Positions 32,595 through 41,204 are shown, numbered from the stretch's first letter. The stretch is DNA of 64,000 bases from Aeromicrobium erythreum (GCF_001509405.1 NZ_CP011502.1:2728001-2792000); one strand, 5' to 3'. Numbers and translations are program-made. The notes: generated by a model from the letters alone, not told the origin.

Positions 32595-34976
32595 TCAGAC
32601 CACGCCGAGCCAGGCGAAGAACTCGTCGGCGGAGATCACCGGCTTGCCGTACTCGCGGGCCTTGCGCGCCTTGCCGGACTGGGTGCCGACCTCGGCGACG
32701 ACGAGGAGGTCGCACTTCGTCTTGGTGACGTTGGCGGCGGGGACGAGGCCGGCGTCGCGGGCGAGGCGCTCCATCTCGTCGCGCCCGTACGTCCGGCCCG
32801 ACGGCGACGTCGCCGTGCCCGTGAAGCACACCCGCGCGCCGGGCTGCAGGACGTCGGACGCCGACGGGGTGGCTGCCGCGACGGTCTCGACCAGGTCGTC
32901 GACGAACCGCTCGTCGAGCAGGTCCTCGACCATGCGCAGGCGCTCGACGAGCTGGGGCGAGAGGCGTGACGCCTTCGTCGCGACGTTGGCCAGCCGCGCC
33001 ACCACGGCGTCGGCCACCACCCGCGGAGGGCGCTCCCCCGACTGGGCCGGAGCACCGCCGAGCAGCGCCGCGCTCACCCCGACGCTGGCCTCCACCAGGG
33101 CGGAGAGGGTGGGCAGGCGGTCGGTCGACGGGGGCGGGAGGTCGGGGTCGCGGGTGAGCAGGTAGCTCGGGTCGGGGAGGCCCTCGGCCGGCTCGAACGG
33201 CGTGCTGGCAGCCACGGCGAGACCCTCGTCGCGCATCCGCGTGAACGCCGACAGTGCCGCACTCGCCTGGTCGGCCGCACGGCCCGACGACATCGCCATC
33301 CGCTCCGCCGACGACAGCCCGCCGAACGGCAGCTCGACGCCGAAGCCCATCGGCACCACGTGCTGCAGGCGCTTGAGCTCGAAGTCGACCTTGCCGAGCG
33401 CGTCGTCCACGCGCGAGCCGACGAGCGTGACCCCCTCGAGCAGCGGCGCGAGCACGGCCCACGCCTCCGGCAGGGTCGGCGCCAGCAGCACGTCGTCGGC
33501 GGAGATGCCGAACCGGGCGCGCGCGTCGGCGAGGTCGCGCTCGGGATTCACGAGCGTGCTCACCGCGGTGCCGTCGTCGAACGCGACCGCCAGCTCCACC
33601 GGACGGGGCCGCGAGAACGTGCCCTCGTCGCCGACGAAGCAGACCCCGAGCGACGCGAAGCGGTCCGGCGCCGTGCGCGCCACCTCGCCCGACAGGAACC
33701 GCGTGACCCGACGGTCGGTGCGAAGGTGCCGCGGCTCGATCGGCCGCTTCAGCACCAGCCCCGCCATCGACGTCGCCCGGCTCAGCGCCACGTACACCTG
33801 GCCGGTCGCGAACACCCCGCCCGTCAGGTCGACGACGAGCCGGTCGAGCGTCTGCCCCTGGCTCTTGTGGATCGTGATCGCCCACGCCAGCCGGCACGGC
33901 AGCTGCCGGTACGTGCCCACCACCTCGCGGGTCAGCGTGCCGCCCTCGACGACCGGCCGCGTCACCTCCCACGTGTACTCATCGACCGTGACGACCGAGC
34001 CGTCGGCCAGCTCCACCTCCAGCTCGACGTCGCCCGAGACGTCGTCGGCCTCGATGTCCACGACGCGCGCGAGCGAGCCGTTGACCCACCGGTCGCTCGG
34101 GTCGTTGGTGAGCATCATGACCTGCGCTCCGACCTTCAGCCGCAGCACCGTGTCGGTGGGCGGGTCGAAGCCGCCGAGGTCGCCGCTCTCCCGCGCGACG
34201 CTCGTGACGACGTCGCCGGGCAGCCGCTCCAGCCGCTCCCGGTTGCGGGCCGTGACGATCGAGTTCGACGGCGCGAGCGTCAGCCACAGCTCGTCCTCCG
34301 GCGGCTCGAAGTCGCGGTCGACGCGGCTGTTCAGCTCCTCGCGCGCCTGCTCCAGCAGCACCCCCTCGCGCACCGCGTTGAGCAGCCCGGTGAGCGTGTC
34401 GTCGCCCAGCTGACGGAACACGGTCGTGAGCGCCACGGTCGGGAACGCGTCGCGGTCGAAGCAGTGCGCGGAGTAGAAGTACTCGGTGTCGTAGTGGGTG
34501 CGGAAGAACTCGGTCTCCCGTTCGCCGACGATCGGCGGCAGCTGCAGCAGGTCGCCGACGAGCACCACCTGCACTCCGCCGAACGGCTCGCCCTCCCGCG
34601 GCCCGAAGCGACGCAGCGCAGCCTCGACCATGTCGAGCACGTCGGCCCGCACCATCGACGCCTCGTCGACCACCAGCGTCTGCAGCCCGCGGATCGCCTT
34701 CGTGAAACGGCCCGGCCGGTAGGTGCCGGAGCGGACGTCGTCGAGCGTCGTGGTCGGGCGGAAGCCGAACAGCCGGTGGATCGTGTAGCCGTCGACGTTC
34801 AGCGCGGCGATGCCGGTCGGCGCGGCCACCACCACACGGCGCTCCGTCGTCTCCAGGAAGTGCCGCACGAGCGTCGACTTGCCCGTGCCCGCCTTGCCCG
34901 TGAGGAACAGGTGGCTGCCCGACTCGAGGAGCTCCAGCGCCCGCTCGATCTCCGGCGTGATGGTCAGGTCGGGCAC
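32595..34976 (-). CDS. PIF1/RecD-like helicase with C-terminal BRCT domain
   Basis: 793 residues. Superfamily 1 ATPase: Walker A LTGKAGTGKSTLVRHFL (about residues 25-41), Walker B LVVDEASMV, QVVLVGDLLQLPPI as motif III, TTVFRQ as motif IV, and the UvrD-like C-terminal ITIHKSQGQTLDRLVVDL with YVALSRATS as motifs V-VI. The centre (CFVGDEGTFSRPRPVELAVAFDDGTAVSTLVNPERDL) resembles an exonuclease-like domain. The last about 80 residues, GARVCFTGTATSPSGRTYGRDEMERLARDAGLVPAANVTKTKCDLLVVA, form a BRCT domain. It combines DNA unwinding with a phosphopeptide/DNA-binding end; the exact role in repair is unknown. Its 3' end was copied to 31126-31200. Confidence 0.88.
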   Translation of the reverse strand: MPDLTITPEIERALELLESGSHLFLTGKAGTGKSTLVRHFLETTERRVVVAAPTGIAALNVDGYTIHRLFGFRPTTTLDDVRSGTYRPGRFTKAIRGLQTLVVDEASMVRADVLDMVEAALRRFGPREGEPFGGVQVVLVGDLLQLPPIVGERETEFFRTHYDTEYFYSAHCFDRDAFPTVALTTVFRQLGDDTLTGLLNAVREGVLLEQAREELNSRVDRDFEPPEDELWLTLAPSNSIVTARNRERLERLPGDVVTSVARESGDLGGFDPPTDTVLRLKVGAQVMMLTNDPSDRWVNGSLARVVDIEADDVSGDVELEVELADGSVVTVDEYTWEVTRPVVEGGTLTREVVGTYRQLPCRLAWAITIHKSQGQTLDRLVVDLTGGVFATGQVYVALSRATSMAGLVLKRPIEPRHLRTDRRVTRFLSGEVARTAPDRFASLGVCFVGDEGTFSRPRPVELAVAFDDGTAVSTLVNPERDLADARARFGISADDVLLAPTLPEAWAVLAPLLEGVTLVGSRVDDALGKVDFELKRLQHVVPMGFGVELPFGGLSSAERMAMSSGRAADQASAALSAFTRMRDEGLAVAASTPFEPAEGLPDPSYLLTRDPDLPPPSTDRLPTLSALVEASVGVSAALLGGAPAQSGERPPRVVADAVVARLANVATKASRLSPQLVERLRMVEDLLDERFVDDLVETVAAATPSASDVLQPGARVCFTGTATSPSGRTYGRDEMERLARDAGLVPAANVTKTKCDLLVVAEVGTQSGKARKAREYGKPVISADEFFAWLGVV

Positions 34977-35049
34977 GGGGCCAGGGTGCCACGTTGGGCG
35001 TCGGTGAGGGCGAGGGAACGGGTGTCGATACCGGATGTCGCGCCGTTTG

Positions 35050-35080
35050 GGAAGGCTTCTTCAGGAGATCGAGAGAAGGG
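35050..35080 (+). promoter_or_regulatory. Conserved upstream element, copy 2
   Basis: Partner of 31250-31280; contains GAAG-G-CTTC as an inverted repeat and a shared TCGAGA, 83 bases before the module-2 coding region. Confidence 0.6.
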
Positions 35081-35163
35081 CGCGCCAGGGCTGTCGGCCC
35101 TGCGAGTGTCGCGATCGCAGCGCCGCTCACCCGGTGGCGCCCGATCACGAGAGAGCGGCCCCC

Positions 35164-36243
35164 ATGCCCCCTTCCGCCCCCTTGACCGCGGTCACGACGG
35201 TCACCGCCACCGCGGTGCTCGCCAGCCTGCTCGCGGCCCCGTCCACCCGTCCCCCCGTCCTGCACGGCGCGTCCGACACCTCCGTCGGACCCACCACGCA
35301 GCGCATCGACGACGGGTCCACCCGCACCGTCGACACGACCGACCCGTCCGACGAGCGACTCCCTCTCAACGGCGACCTGACCTCCACCACCCCCACACCG
35401 GCGCCGGTCTACCCGGGCGGCTCGGGCTGGGAACCGATCCGTCGCTCGACCACGCAGCAGATCACCATCGGCGGGGTCGGCACCGTGCCCGCCGACGCCT
35501 TCGGCGCGCGGCTCAAGATCAGCGGCCGCTGGCTGACCAAGAAGGACGCCGGCGTGCTCGCGGTCCGCGACCCCGAGCTGGCCGGCGACGTCATGTGGAT
35601 CGAACGTCCCCCCGCGTCGAGCTACGTCTCGACCGAGACCTTCGCGACGACCCTCTCGCAGGACGGCACGATCGAGATCCAGAACTCCTCGCGCACCGAC
35701 ATCGACGTCAAGGTCGAGGTGCTCGGCTGGTACGCCGACCCCGACCCGCAGAGCGACGTCGGCGCGGGCGTCGAGGACGGCTTCGCGCTGATCGAGCAGA
35801 TCCCCGACGCCGAGACCACCACGCAGGACGACATCGACGCCTGGCTCGCCGACCAGGGCCTGGCCCGCGAGGAGTCCGTGTCCGACGCGGACTCCACCGA
35901 GGCGAGCCCCGCGGTCTTCGACCCGCGCACCGACCGCTCGGCCCTCGCGACCGGCGCGGCCGCGTGCGTCCGCTCGATCGTCATCGCCGTCATCAGCAAC
36001 ATCTTCCTCGTCGCCAAGCTGGCGAAGGTGAAGGCGGCGATCAAGGCCGTGGGCGGTGCGAAGAAGGCCTACCGCGCCCTGCGCAAGGCGTACAAGGCCT
36101 ACCGCAAGGCGGGCTACGGCCGGTCGTCGTCGGCCAAGTACGCCTTCCGGAAGGTGTTCAAGCGCGACGGCGTGGGCAAGGAGGCGCAGGCCGTCCTGCT
36201 CGAGATCGCGTCCGTCCAGGGCGTCATCGACAACTGTTTCTAA
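35164..36243 (+). CDS. Secreted protein with Lys-rich C-terminal segment, module 2
   Basis: 359 residues. N-terminal signal-like helix (APLTAVTTVTATAVLASLLAAPS), a Thr/Pro/Ser-rich linker to about residue 85, then a beta-rich domain (TTQQITIGGVGTVPADAFGARLKISGRWLTKKDAGVLAV...TIEIQNSSRTDIDVKVEVLGWYAD). An acidic linker follows, then a C-terminal tail of a Cys-containing hydrophobic helix (AACVRSIVIAVISNIFLVAKLAKVK), a very basic amphipathic stretch (KKAYRALRKAYKAYRKAGYG) and the end VIDNCF. Two Cys bracket the tail, as in the 31354 product. Toxin-like or antimicrobial action is inferred from this tail; no known family is recognised. The helicase is divergent. Confidence 0.75.
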   Translation: MPPSAPLTAVTTVTATAVLASLLAAPSTRPPVLHGASDTSVGPTTQRIDDGSTRTVDTTDPSDERLPLNGDLTSTTPTPAPVYPGGSGWEPIRRSTTQQITIGGVGTVPADAFGARLKISGRWLTKKDAGVLAVRDPELAGDVMWIERPPASSYVSTETFATTLSQDGTIEIQNSSRTDIDVKVEVLGWYADPDPQSDVGAGVEDGFALIEQIPDAETTTQDDIDAWLADQGLAREESVSDADSTEASPAVFDPRTDRSALATGAAACVRSIVIAVISNIFLVAKLAKVKAAIKAVGGAKKAYRALRKAYKAYRKAGYGRSSSAKYAFRKVFKRDGVGKEAQAVLLEIASVQGVIDNCF

Positions 36244-36256
36244 GGGGCACCGCGTC

Positions 36257-36454
36257 ATGAAGACCATCGACGACTACATCGGCGTGCTCGCCGTCACCGC
36301 GGTCACGTGCGTCGTGATCGGCTACGTCGACAGCGACGAGGCGGCGTCGGGCGCCTACACGCTCGGCTGCGTCATCGCGATCTACCTGCTGGTCGTCTAC
36401 GTGGTGCGTCGACTGCGCGCCCGTCGGCCGGCCGACGAGCCGCCCGCGACGTAG
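36257..36454 (+). CDS. 65-residue two-helix membrane protein paired with module 2
   Basis: Lies 13 bases after the 35164 gene. MKTIDDYIGVLAVTAVTCVVIGYVDSDEAASGAYTLGCVIAIYLLVVYVVRRLRARR: two membrane helices separated by an acidic loop, then a basic tail. The C-terminal half of the 30712 product shows the same layout and matching residues (DD, YV, EAA, GA, YL, RxRR), so the two are probably related. Candidate immunity or accessory protein. Confidence 0.72.
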   Translation: MKTIDDYIGVLAVTAVTCVVIGYVDSDEAASGAYTLGCVIAIYLLVVYVVRRLRARRPADEPPAT

Positions 36455-36543
36455 CGCTCGACTCCCCCGACGGCCCCGTCCTCCCCCGAGGGCGGGGCCG
36501 CCGGGCGTCGTGGAGGAGCCGAGGACCTGGACGTCCCACCCAC

Positions 36544-36549
36544 TACGCT
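36544..36549 (+). promoter_or_regulatory. -10 box, leaderless start of the 36556 gene
   Basis: TACGCT, six bases, then GTG 36556. Confidence 0.5.
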
Positions 36550-36555
36550 CGGCGC

Positions 36556-36978
36556 GTGGACACTGCGACGCTGCTCCTGCTCGGCCTCCTCCTCGTGGCC
36601 TCCGTCGGCCTCAAGCAGCTGGTCGACATCAAGCGGGCGTCGAGGGCCTCCGCGAGCGGCGTGTACGTGCGGCGGTACTGGCAGATCGCCGACGACATCC
36701 ATCGGGCTGGCAGCGACCCGCTCGAGATCCGCGCGGACCCTCGCTACCTGCAGCTGCTGGAGGACGAGCTCGCCGTCGCGGCCATCGACCTGCTCGACGA
36801 GCAGCAGTGGGCCACCTGGCACGGCGTCCTCGACGAGGAGCCGGCGCGGACGAGGGTCCTCGACGCGCTCCAGGTCTGCGACCCCCGGACGGTCGCGTTC
36901 TCTCGCCTGCGCCGCTGCCTCGACCAGCGGCAGCGCGACGGCGCACGTCACGACATCTCGCGCTGCGCCGGCGCCTGA
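36556..36978 (+). CDS. Hypothetical protein with N-terminal membrane helix
   Basis: 140 residues. One hydrophobic helix at residues 4-18 (ATLLLLGLLLVASVGLKQL), then a cytoplasmic or extracytoplasmic helical domain: YVRRYWQIADDIHRAGSDPLEIRADPRYLQLLEDELAVAAIDLLDEQQWATWHGVLDEEPARTRVLDALQVCDPRTVAFSRLRRCL. No known family. It has its own leaderless promoter, so it is probably not part of the module upstream. Followed by a hairpin. Confidence 0.7.
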   Translation: MDTATLLLLGLLLVASVGLKQLVDIKRASRASASGVYVRRYWQIADDIHRAGSDPLEIRADPRYLQLLEDELAVAAIDLLDEQQWATWHGVLDEEPARTRVLDALQVCDPRTVAFSRLRRCLDQRQRDGARHDISRCAGA

Positions 36979-36984
36979 ACGCAC

Positions 36985-37018
36985 CGCGGCCCCGCCCCCC
37001 AGGGAGGACAGGGCCGCG
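36985..37018. terminator. Hairpin between convergent genes
   Basis: CGCGGCCC (36985-36992) with GGGCCGCG (37011-37018), lying between the 36556 gene and the convergent aldo/keto reductase gene. Confidence 0.5.
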
Positions 37019-37030
37019 CTAGGGACTACG

Positions 37031-37897
37031 TCAGGCGTCGAGGCCGGACTCGATCGTCGTGAGCTCGTCGTCGGTGAGCTCGAGGTCGGCCGCCTCGGCC
37101 GAGTTCTTCGCCGACTCCGGACGCGAGGCGCCGGGGATCGGGACCACGACGGGCGCCTGGGCGAGGTGCCAGGCGAGCGCGACCTGGTGCGGGCTGACGC
37201 CACGCGCGTCGGCCACCTCCTGGAACGCCGAGTGGTCGGAGCCGAAGTCACCGGCCTTCTTGATGCCGCCGAACGGGCTCCAGGGCAGGAACGCGACGCC
37301 GATCTCGGCGCAGTGCCGCAGCTCGTCGCGGCTCGACAGGAACGCCGGGCTGAACTGGTTCTGCACCGACACGAGCCGGCCGTCGAGCACCTCGTTGGCC
37401 TCGTCGATCTGCGCGACCGTGGCGTTGGAGATGCCCGCCTGCTGGATGACGCCCTCGTCGAGCAGCTCCTTCAGCGCGCCGATCGACTCCGCGTACGGCA
37501 CCTCCGGGTCGGGACGGTGGAACTGGTAGAGCCCGATCGACTCGACGCCGAGCCGCTTCGCCGACGCCTTCGCAGCGTCCTTGAGGTAGTCGGGGTGGCC
37601 GTTCTGCGTCCACGAGCCGTCGCCGGGACGCAGGTGGCCGCCCTTCGTCGCGACGAGCACGTCCTTGCCGGCCGCGTGGCCCTTCAGCGCCTCCGCGATG
37701 AGCTCCTCGTTGTGACCGACCTCGTTCGCGTCGCGGTGGTACGCGTCGGCGGTGTCGATGAAGGTCACGCCGGCGTCGAGCGAGGCGTGGATCGTGGCGA
37801 TCGAGCGCTCACGGTCAGGCCGCCCCTCGATCGACATCGGCATGCCGCCGAGTCCGATCGCGCTGACGGTCGCGGTGCCGATGGTGCACTGCTGCAC
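37031..37897 (-). CDS. Aldo/keto reductase
   Basis: 288 residues, NADP(H)-dependent TIM-barrel oxidoreductase. Catalytic tetrad residues are visible in DTADAYHRD (Asp, Tyr near residues 47-52), VLVATKGGH (Lys) and LYQFHRPDP (His). The C-terminal IPGASRPESAKNSAEAADLELTDDEL is the usual cofactor-binding end. The N-terminal GGMPMSIEGRPDRERSIATIHASLDAGVTFIDTADAY is typical of the oxidoreductase subgroup with broad carbonyl substrates. Single gene. Confidence 0.92.
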   Translation of the reverse strand: MQQCTIGTATVSAIGLGGMPMSIEGRPDRERSIATIHASLDAGVTFIDTADAYHRDANEVGHNEELIAEALKGHAAGKDVLVATKGGHLRPGDGSWTQNGHPDYLKDAAKASAKRLGVESIGLYQFHRPDPEVPYAESIGALKELLDEGVIQQAGISNATVAQIDEANEVLDGRLVSVQNQFSPAFLSSRDELRHCAEIGVAFLPWSPFGGIKKAGDFGSDHSAFQEVADARGVSPHQVALAWHLAQAPVVVPIPGASRPESAKNSAEAADLELTDDELTTIESGLDA

Positions 37898-37982
37898 TGG
37901 GTCCTCCTGAGGGTCGATGGACGTCGTTGAACCTTCACCTTCGACCGTACGCCTCGTGCGCGAGCGCGCCAGCCGAGCGCCG

Positions 37983-38933
37983 TCAGGAACCTGACACGTC
38001 GACGACGTTGAGCAGTGGCTCCCCCGCCGCGATCCGTCGCACCTGCTCCCGCACGAGGGGCTCGATGCGCTCGAGCCGCGTCGCCACCGCTCCCCCGACG
38101 TGGGGCGCGACGAGCACGCCCGGGATGGTCCACAGCGGGTGGTCGTCGGGCAGCGGCTCGGGGTCGACGACGTCGAGCGCGAGGCGCACGTGGCCCGACG
38201 TGGCGTGCCGCACGAGCGCGTCGGTGTCGGCGACCTTGCCGCGCGCGACGTTCACCAGCAGGGCGCCGTCCTGCATCGCGGCGAGGAAGGCGTCGTCGAC
38301 GAGGTGGTGCGTCGACTCGCCGTAGGGCACCGCGACGACCACGACGTCGACATCGGCCAGGAGGTCGTGCACCTCGTCGATGCCGTGCACGTGGCCGCGC
38401 TCGTCGTCACGCGCCGACGACGCGACCCGCACGAGGTCGACGCCGAACCCGTCGAGGCGGCGCTCGACCTGGTGGCCGATGCCGCCGACGCCGAGCAGAA
38501 GCACCCGCTTGCCCAGCAGGCCGGGTCGGGCCGTGCCCTTGTCCCACCGGTCGTCGTCGCGGGCGGCGTTGCGCACGAAGTCGTCGAGCCCGCGCAGCGA
38601 CGCCAGGGTGAGCGCGACGGCCAGCTCGGCGGTCGGCTCCTCGTGCACGTCGACCGCGTTGCACCAGGTGATGCCGTCGGGCACGTGGCCGATCGCGTCG
38701 TCGTAGCCGAGCGACTGCGCCTGCACGGCCTTGATGCGGTCGGCGTCGAGGACGGAGAGGTCGCCGGTGAGCACGTACGGACGGACGGCGAGGTCGAGCA
38801 CCACGTCGGCCGGGGGTGGTCCGGCGAAGTCCCACACGTGGAGCTCGGCCGTCCCGTCGGACTCCAGGTCGGTGAACAGGTCGCGGGTCTCGTCGTCGGG
38901 GAGGCTCAGCTGCACGGGCATGGGTCCGATCAT
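37983..38933 (-). CDS. D-isomer-specific 2-hydroxyacid dehydrogenase family protein
   Basis: 316 residues. NAD-binding motif LLGVGGIGHQVERRLDGFG (G-x-G-x-x-G) near residue 140. Catalytic residues are in NVARGKVADTDAL (Arg), DPEPLPDDHPLW (Glu) and APHVGGAVATRLERI (His). Substrate could be a 2-keto or 2-hydroxy acid; the subgroup cannot be settled. ATG 38933 is preferred over ATG 38921 because GAGGGA sits five bases before it. Divergent from the DUF1232-like gene. Confidence 0.9.
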   Translation of the reverse strand: MIGPMPVQLSLPDDETRDLFTDLESDGTAELHVWDFAGPPPADVVLDLAVRPYVLTGDLSVLDADRIKAVQAQSLGYDDAIGHVPDGITWCNAVDVHEEPTAELAVALTLASLRGLDDFVRNAARDDDRWDKGTARPGLLGKRVLLLGVGGIGHQVERRLDGFGVDLVRVASSARDDERGHVHGIDEVHDLLADVDVVVVAVPYGESTHHLVDDAFLAAMQDGALLVNVARGKVADTDALVRHATSGHVRLALDVVDPEPLPDDHPLWTIPGVLVAPHVGGAVATRLERIEPLVREQVRRIAAGEPLLNVVDVSGS

Positions 38934-38974
38934 GCCGGTCCCTCGCCGACGTGCACGCCGTCGGTGCGCCCACC

Positions 38975-38980
38975 TACCGT
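38975..38980 (+). promoter_or_regulatory. -10 box, leaderless start of the DUF1232-like gene
   Basis: TACCGT, six bases, then ATG 38987. Confidence 0.5.
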
Positions 38981-38986
38981 GGCTGC

Positions 38987-39412
38987 ATGAGCACCTGGAG
39001 CGTCGTCGCGGCCGTGGTCGGCGGCCTCGTGCTGCTCTGGGCTGTCCTCGTCGGGCTGCTGTGGGTCGCGGCACGACGCACGTCGCAGCGGGTCGACCTG
39101 CGCGACCTGCTGCGCCTCGTGCCCGACCTCGTCCGCCTCACGCACCGCCTCGCCCGCGACCCGTCCCTACCGCGCGGCGTCCGGGTGCGGCTGGGCGCGC
39201 TGCTCCTCTACTTGGCGCTGCCGATCGACCTCGTGCCCGACGTCATCCCGGTGGTCGGGTACGCCGACGACGTGGTCGTGGTCGCGCTGGTGCTGAGGTC
39301 GGTGGTGCGGCTCGCCGGGCCCGAGGCCATCGAGCGCCACTGGCCGGGCACCGACGTCGGCCTCGCCGCCGTCCTGCGCCTCGCCGGCGTCACGTCGGGG
39401 GCTGCGTCGTGA
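38987..39412 (+). CDS. YkvA/DUF1232-family membrane protein
   Basis: 141 residues. N-terminal helix (VVAAVVGGLVLLWAVLVGLLWVA), then the family core VRLGALLLYLALPIDLVPDVIPVVGYADDVVVVALVLRSVVRLAG, in which LPIDLVPDVIPVVGYADD is the DUF1232 signature. Function of the family is unknown. The stop overlaps the start of the DksA-like gene (GTGA), so they form an operon. Confidence 0.88.
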   Translation: MSTWSVVAAVVGGLVLLWAVLVGLLWVAARRTSQRVDLRDLLRLVPDLVRLTHRLARDPSLPRGVRVRLGALLLYLALPIDLVPDVIPVVGYADDVVVVALVLRSVVRLAGPEAIERHWPGTDVGLAAVLRLAGVTSGAAS

Positions 39413-39756
39413 CCGACGCGGCCGCACGTCTGGAGGACGAGCGTCGACGCCTGCTCGCGTCGATCACGTCGCGCGACGCCGACGTCGCCGGCATCGTCGC
39501 CGCCCGCGAGGGGTCCAACGTCGACGACGAGCACGACCCGGAGGGAGCCACGATCGCCTTCGAGCGGTCGCAGGCCGACCACGCTGCCGACAGCGCCCGC
39601 CGCCGCCTGGCCGCCGTCGAGTCGGCCCTGCGCCGGGTGGAGGACGGCACCTACGGCGTCTGCGAGGTGTGCGGTCGCCCGATCGGGGAGGGCCGGCTCG
39701 AGGCCCTCCCGGCGACTGCGCGGTGCGTGCGGTGCGCGGCACGAGGCGACCGATAG
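39409..39756 (+). CDS. DksA/TraR-type zinc-finger protein
   Basis: 115 residues. A coiled-coil N-terminal half (EDERRRLLASITSRDADVAGIVAARE and SQADHAADSARRRLAAVESALRRVEDGTYG) is followed by the C4 zinc finger CEVCGRPIGEGRLEALPATARCVRC (C-x2-C-x17-C-x2-C). DksA-like proteins bind the RNA polymerase secondary channel; actinobacterial short forms are less studied. Coupled to the DUF1232-like gene by overlap. Confidence 0.9.
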   Translation: MTDAAARLEDERRRLLASITSRDADVAGIVAAREGSNVDDEHDPEGATIAFERSQADHAADSARRRLAAVESALRRVEDGTYGVCEVCGRPIGEGRLEALPATARCVRCAARGDR

Positions 39757-39760
39757 ATTC

Positions 39761-39794
39761 TCGATGTTTTATCGAACAGGTACTTGCTTGTTCG
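39761..39794 (+). promoter_or_regulatory. AT-rich inverted repeats before the DUF222/HNH gene
   Basis: TCGAT-N5-ATCGA (39761-39775) overlaps CGAACA-N10-TGTTCG (39773-39778 and 39789-39794). They lie in an AT-rich stretch unusual for this window, 42 bases ahead of the gene. Probably the promoter/operator of the HNH gene. Confidence 0.5.
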
Positions 39795-39836
39795 TGATCC
39801 TGCTCGATAGAATGGCAGGAGACATCAGGGGGAAGC

Positions 39837-41180
39837 ATGGCCGTCACCGCACTCGAGACCGGCATGATCGAGGCGTGCGTGCGGGCCCTGGAGGGCACGC
39901 TGGACGCCACGCCCACGTCGAGCTGGGCCGGCACGGACCCCGCGGTCGCGCGTGACCTGCTCACCCGGCTGGCCAGGGTCGAGGCGCGGATCAGCGCCCA
40001 CACGATGGCCGCCGCCCGAGTCCTCGAGAAGGCGCGGCAGACAGCACGGAACGACTCCGGCAACGACAGTCCCGGTACCGGGACCGGGACCTCCACCGGC
40101 GCGACGATCTCGATCGACTTTGGCGGTGACCGGCACGGCGCGTCCGACCTGGTCAACACCGCGAACCGGATCGAGGAGCAGACCACGCACACCGAGGCCG
40201 CCCTCGCGGCCGGTGACATCACGGCCAAGCAGGCCGACGTCATCGCCCGGGCGCTGGCCTCACTGCCTGACGACGTGCTCGACGCCCAGCGCGACACCTG
40301 CGAACGCACGCTGCTGAAGGACGCGCAGAAGCTCACCCTGAAGGACCTGCGAGCACGGGCCCGACGCATCACCGACGCCTACAAGACCTCTGAGGATGAG
40401 GTCGACGCCGACGAGGACACGCTCCTGCGCCAGCAGGAAGAGCAGGCCCGCGCGAAGACCAGCTTCTCGATGTGGGACAACCGCGACGGCACGTACACCG
40501 GTCGCTTCACCCTCCCCGAGGCTCAGGCCGTCATGCTCAAGACCGCCCTCGACGCCCTCGCCGCACCCCACCAGAAGGTCGGCACCGTCAACGCCGCCAC
40601 CGGCGAGCACGACGAGGTGGGATTCGGCCAGTCCTACCCCCAGCGCCTCGGCCACGCGTTCGCCTCCCTCGTCGAGCTGCTGCCCGCCGACCGGCTGCCC
40701 TCCAACGGCGGCGTCTCCGCCGTGGTCACCGTCAACCTCGACCTGAACACGCTGATGGGTGGCCTCAAGGCCGCCGGACTCTCGGACGGCACCCGCATCT
40801 CCGCCGAGCAGGCCCGCCGGCTCGCGTGCACCGCCCAGCTCGTCCCCATGGTCCTCAACGGACGCTCGCTCCCCCTCGACCTCGGGTCGGCGAACCGGTA
40901 CTTCAACCAGTCGTCACGAAGAGCGCTCGAACGCAGGGACGGTGGCTGCACGGCCCCGGGGTGTGACCGGGACCCGAGGTGGTGCGAGAGCCACCACCTC
41001 ACACCCCATGCGATATCGAGAACCACCGACATCAGGGACGGCGCACTGCTGTGCACCTTCCACCACCACCGCGTCCACGACCAAGGCTGGGCCGGACGCA
41101 TCAACCCGACCGACGGAGTCGTCGAGTGGCGCCTGCCCGGGTCGAGCACCTGGCACCGCAACCACCGCTACCGACCCTGA
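39837..41180 (+). CDS. DUF222/HNH endonuclease family protein
   Basis: 447 residues. The long helical N-terminal DUF222 region begins ALETGMIEACVRALEGTLDA and runs past NRIEEQTTHTEAALAAGDITAKQADVIARAL. The C-terminal HNH nuclease has RDGGCTAPGCDRDPRWCESHHLTPHAISRTTDIRDGALLCTFHHHRVHDQGW: Cys pairs and the H-N-H histidines in SHHL and FHHHRVHD. Such genes are multi-copy and mobile-like in many actinobacteria. The gene has an AGGGGGA ribosome site and lies directly upstream of a half copy of the repeat found in the 5420-6928 array. Confidence 0.92.
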   Translation: MAVTALETGMIEACVRALEGTLDATPTSSWAGTDPAVARDLLTRLARVEARISAHTMAAARVLEKARQTARNDSGNDSPGTGTGTSTGATISIDFGGDRHGASDLVNTANRIEEQTTHTEAALAAGDITAKQADVIARALASLPDDVLDAQRDTCERTLLKDAQKLTLKDLRARARRITDAYKTSEDEVDADEDTLLRQQEEQARAKTSFSMWDNRDGTYTGRFTLPEAQAVMLKTALDALAAPHQKVGTVNAATGEHDEVGFGQSYPQRLGHAFASLVELLPADRLPSNGGVSAVVTVNLDLNTLMGGLKAAGLSDGTRISAEQARRLACTAQLVPMVLNGRSLPLDLGSANRYFNQSSRRALERRDGGCTAPGCDRDPRWCESHHLTPHAISRTTDIRDGALLCTFHHHRVHDQGWAGRINPTDGVVEWRLPGSSTWHRNHRYRP

Positions 41181-41204
41181 CCTCACCACCACACGACCCC
41201 GCCG

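Noticed and set aside
39773..39794. LexA (SOS) box before the DUF222/HNH gene
   Set aside because: Half-sites CGAACA and TGTTCG resemble the actinobacterial box, but the spacing is ten bases instead of four.
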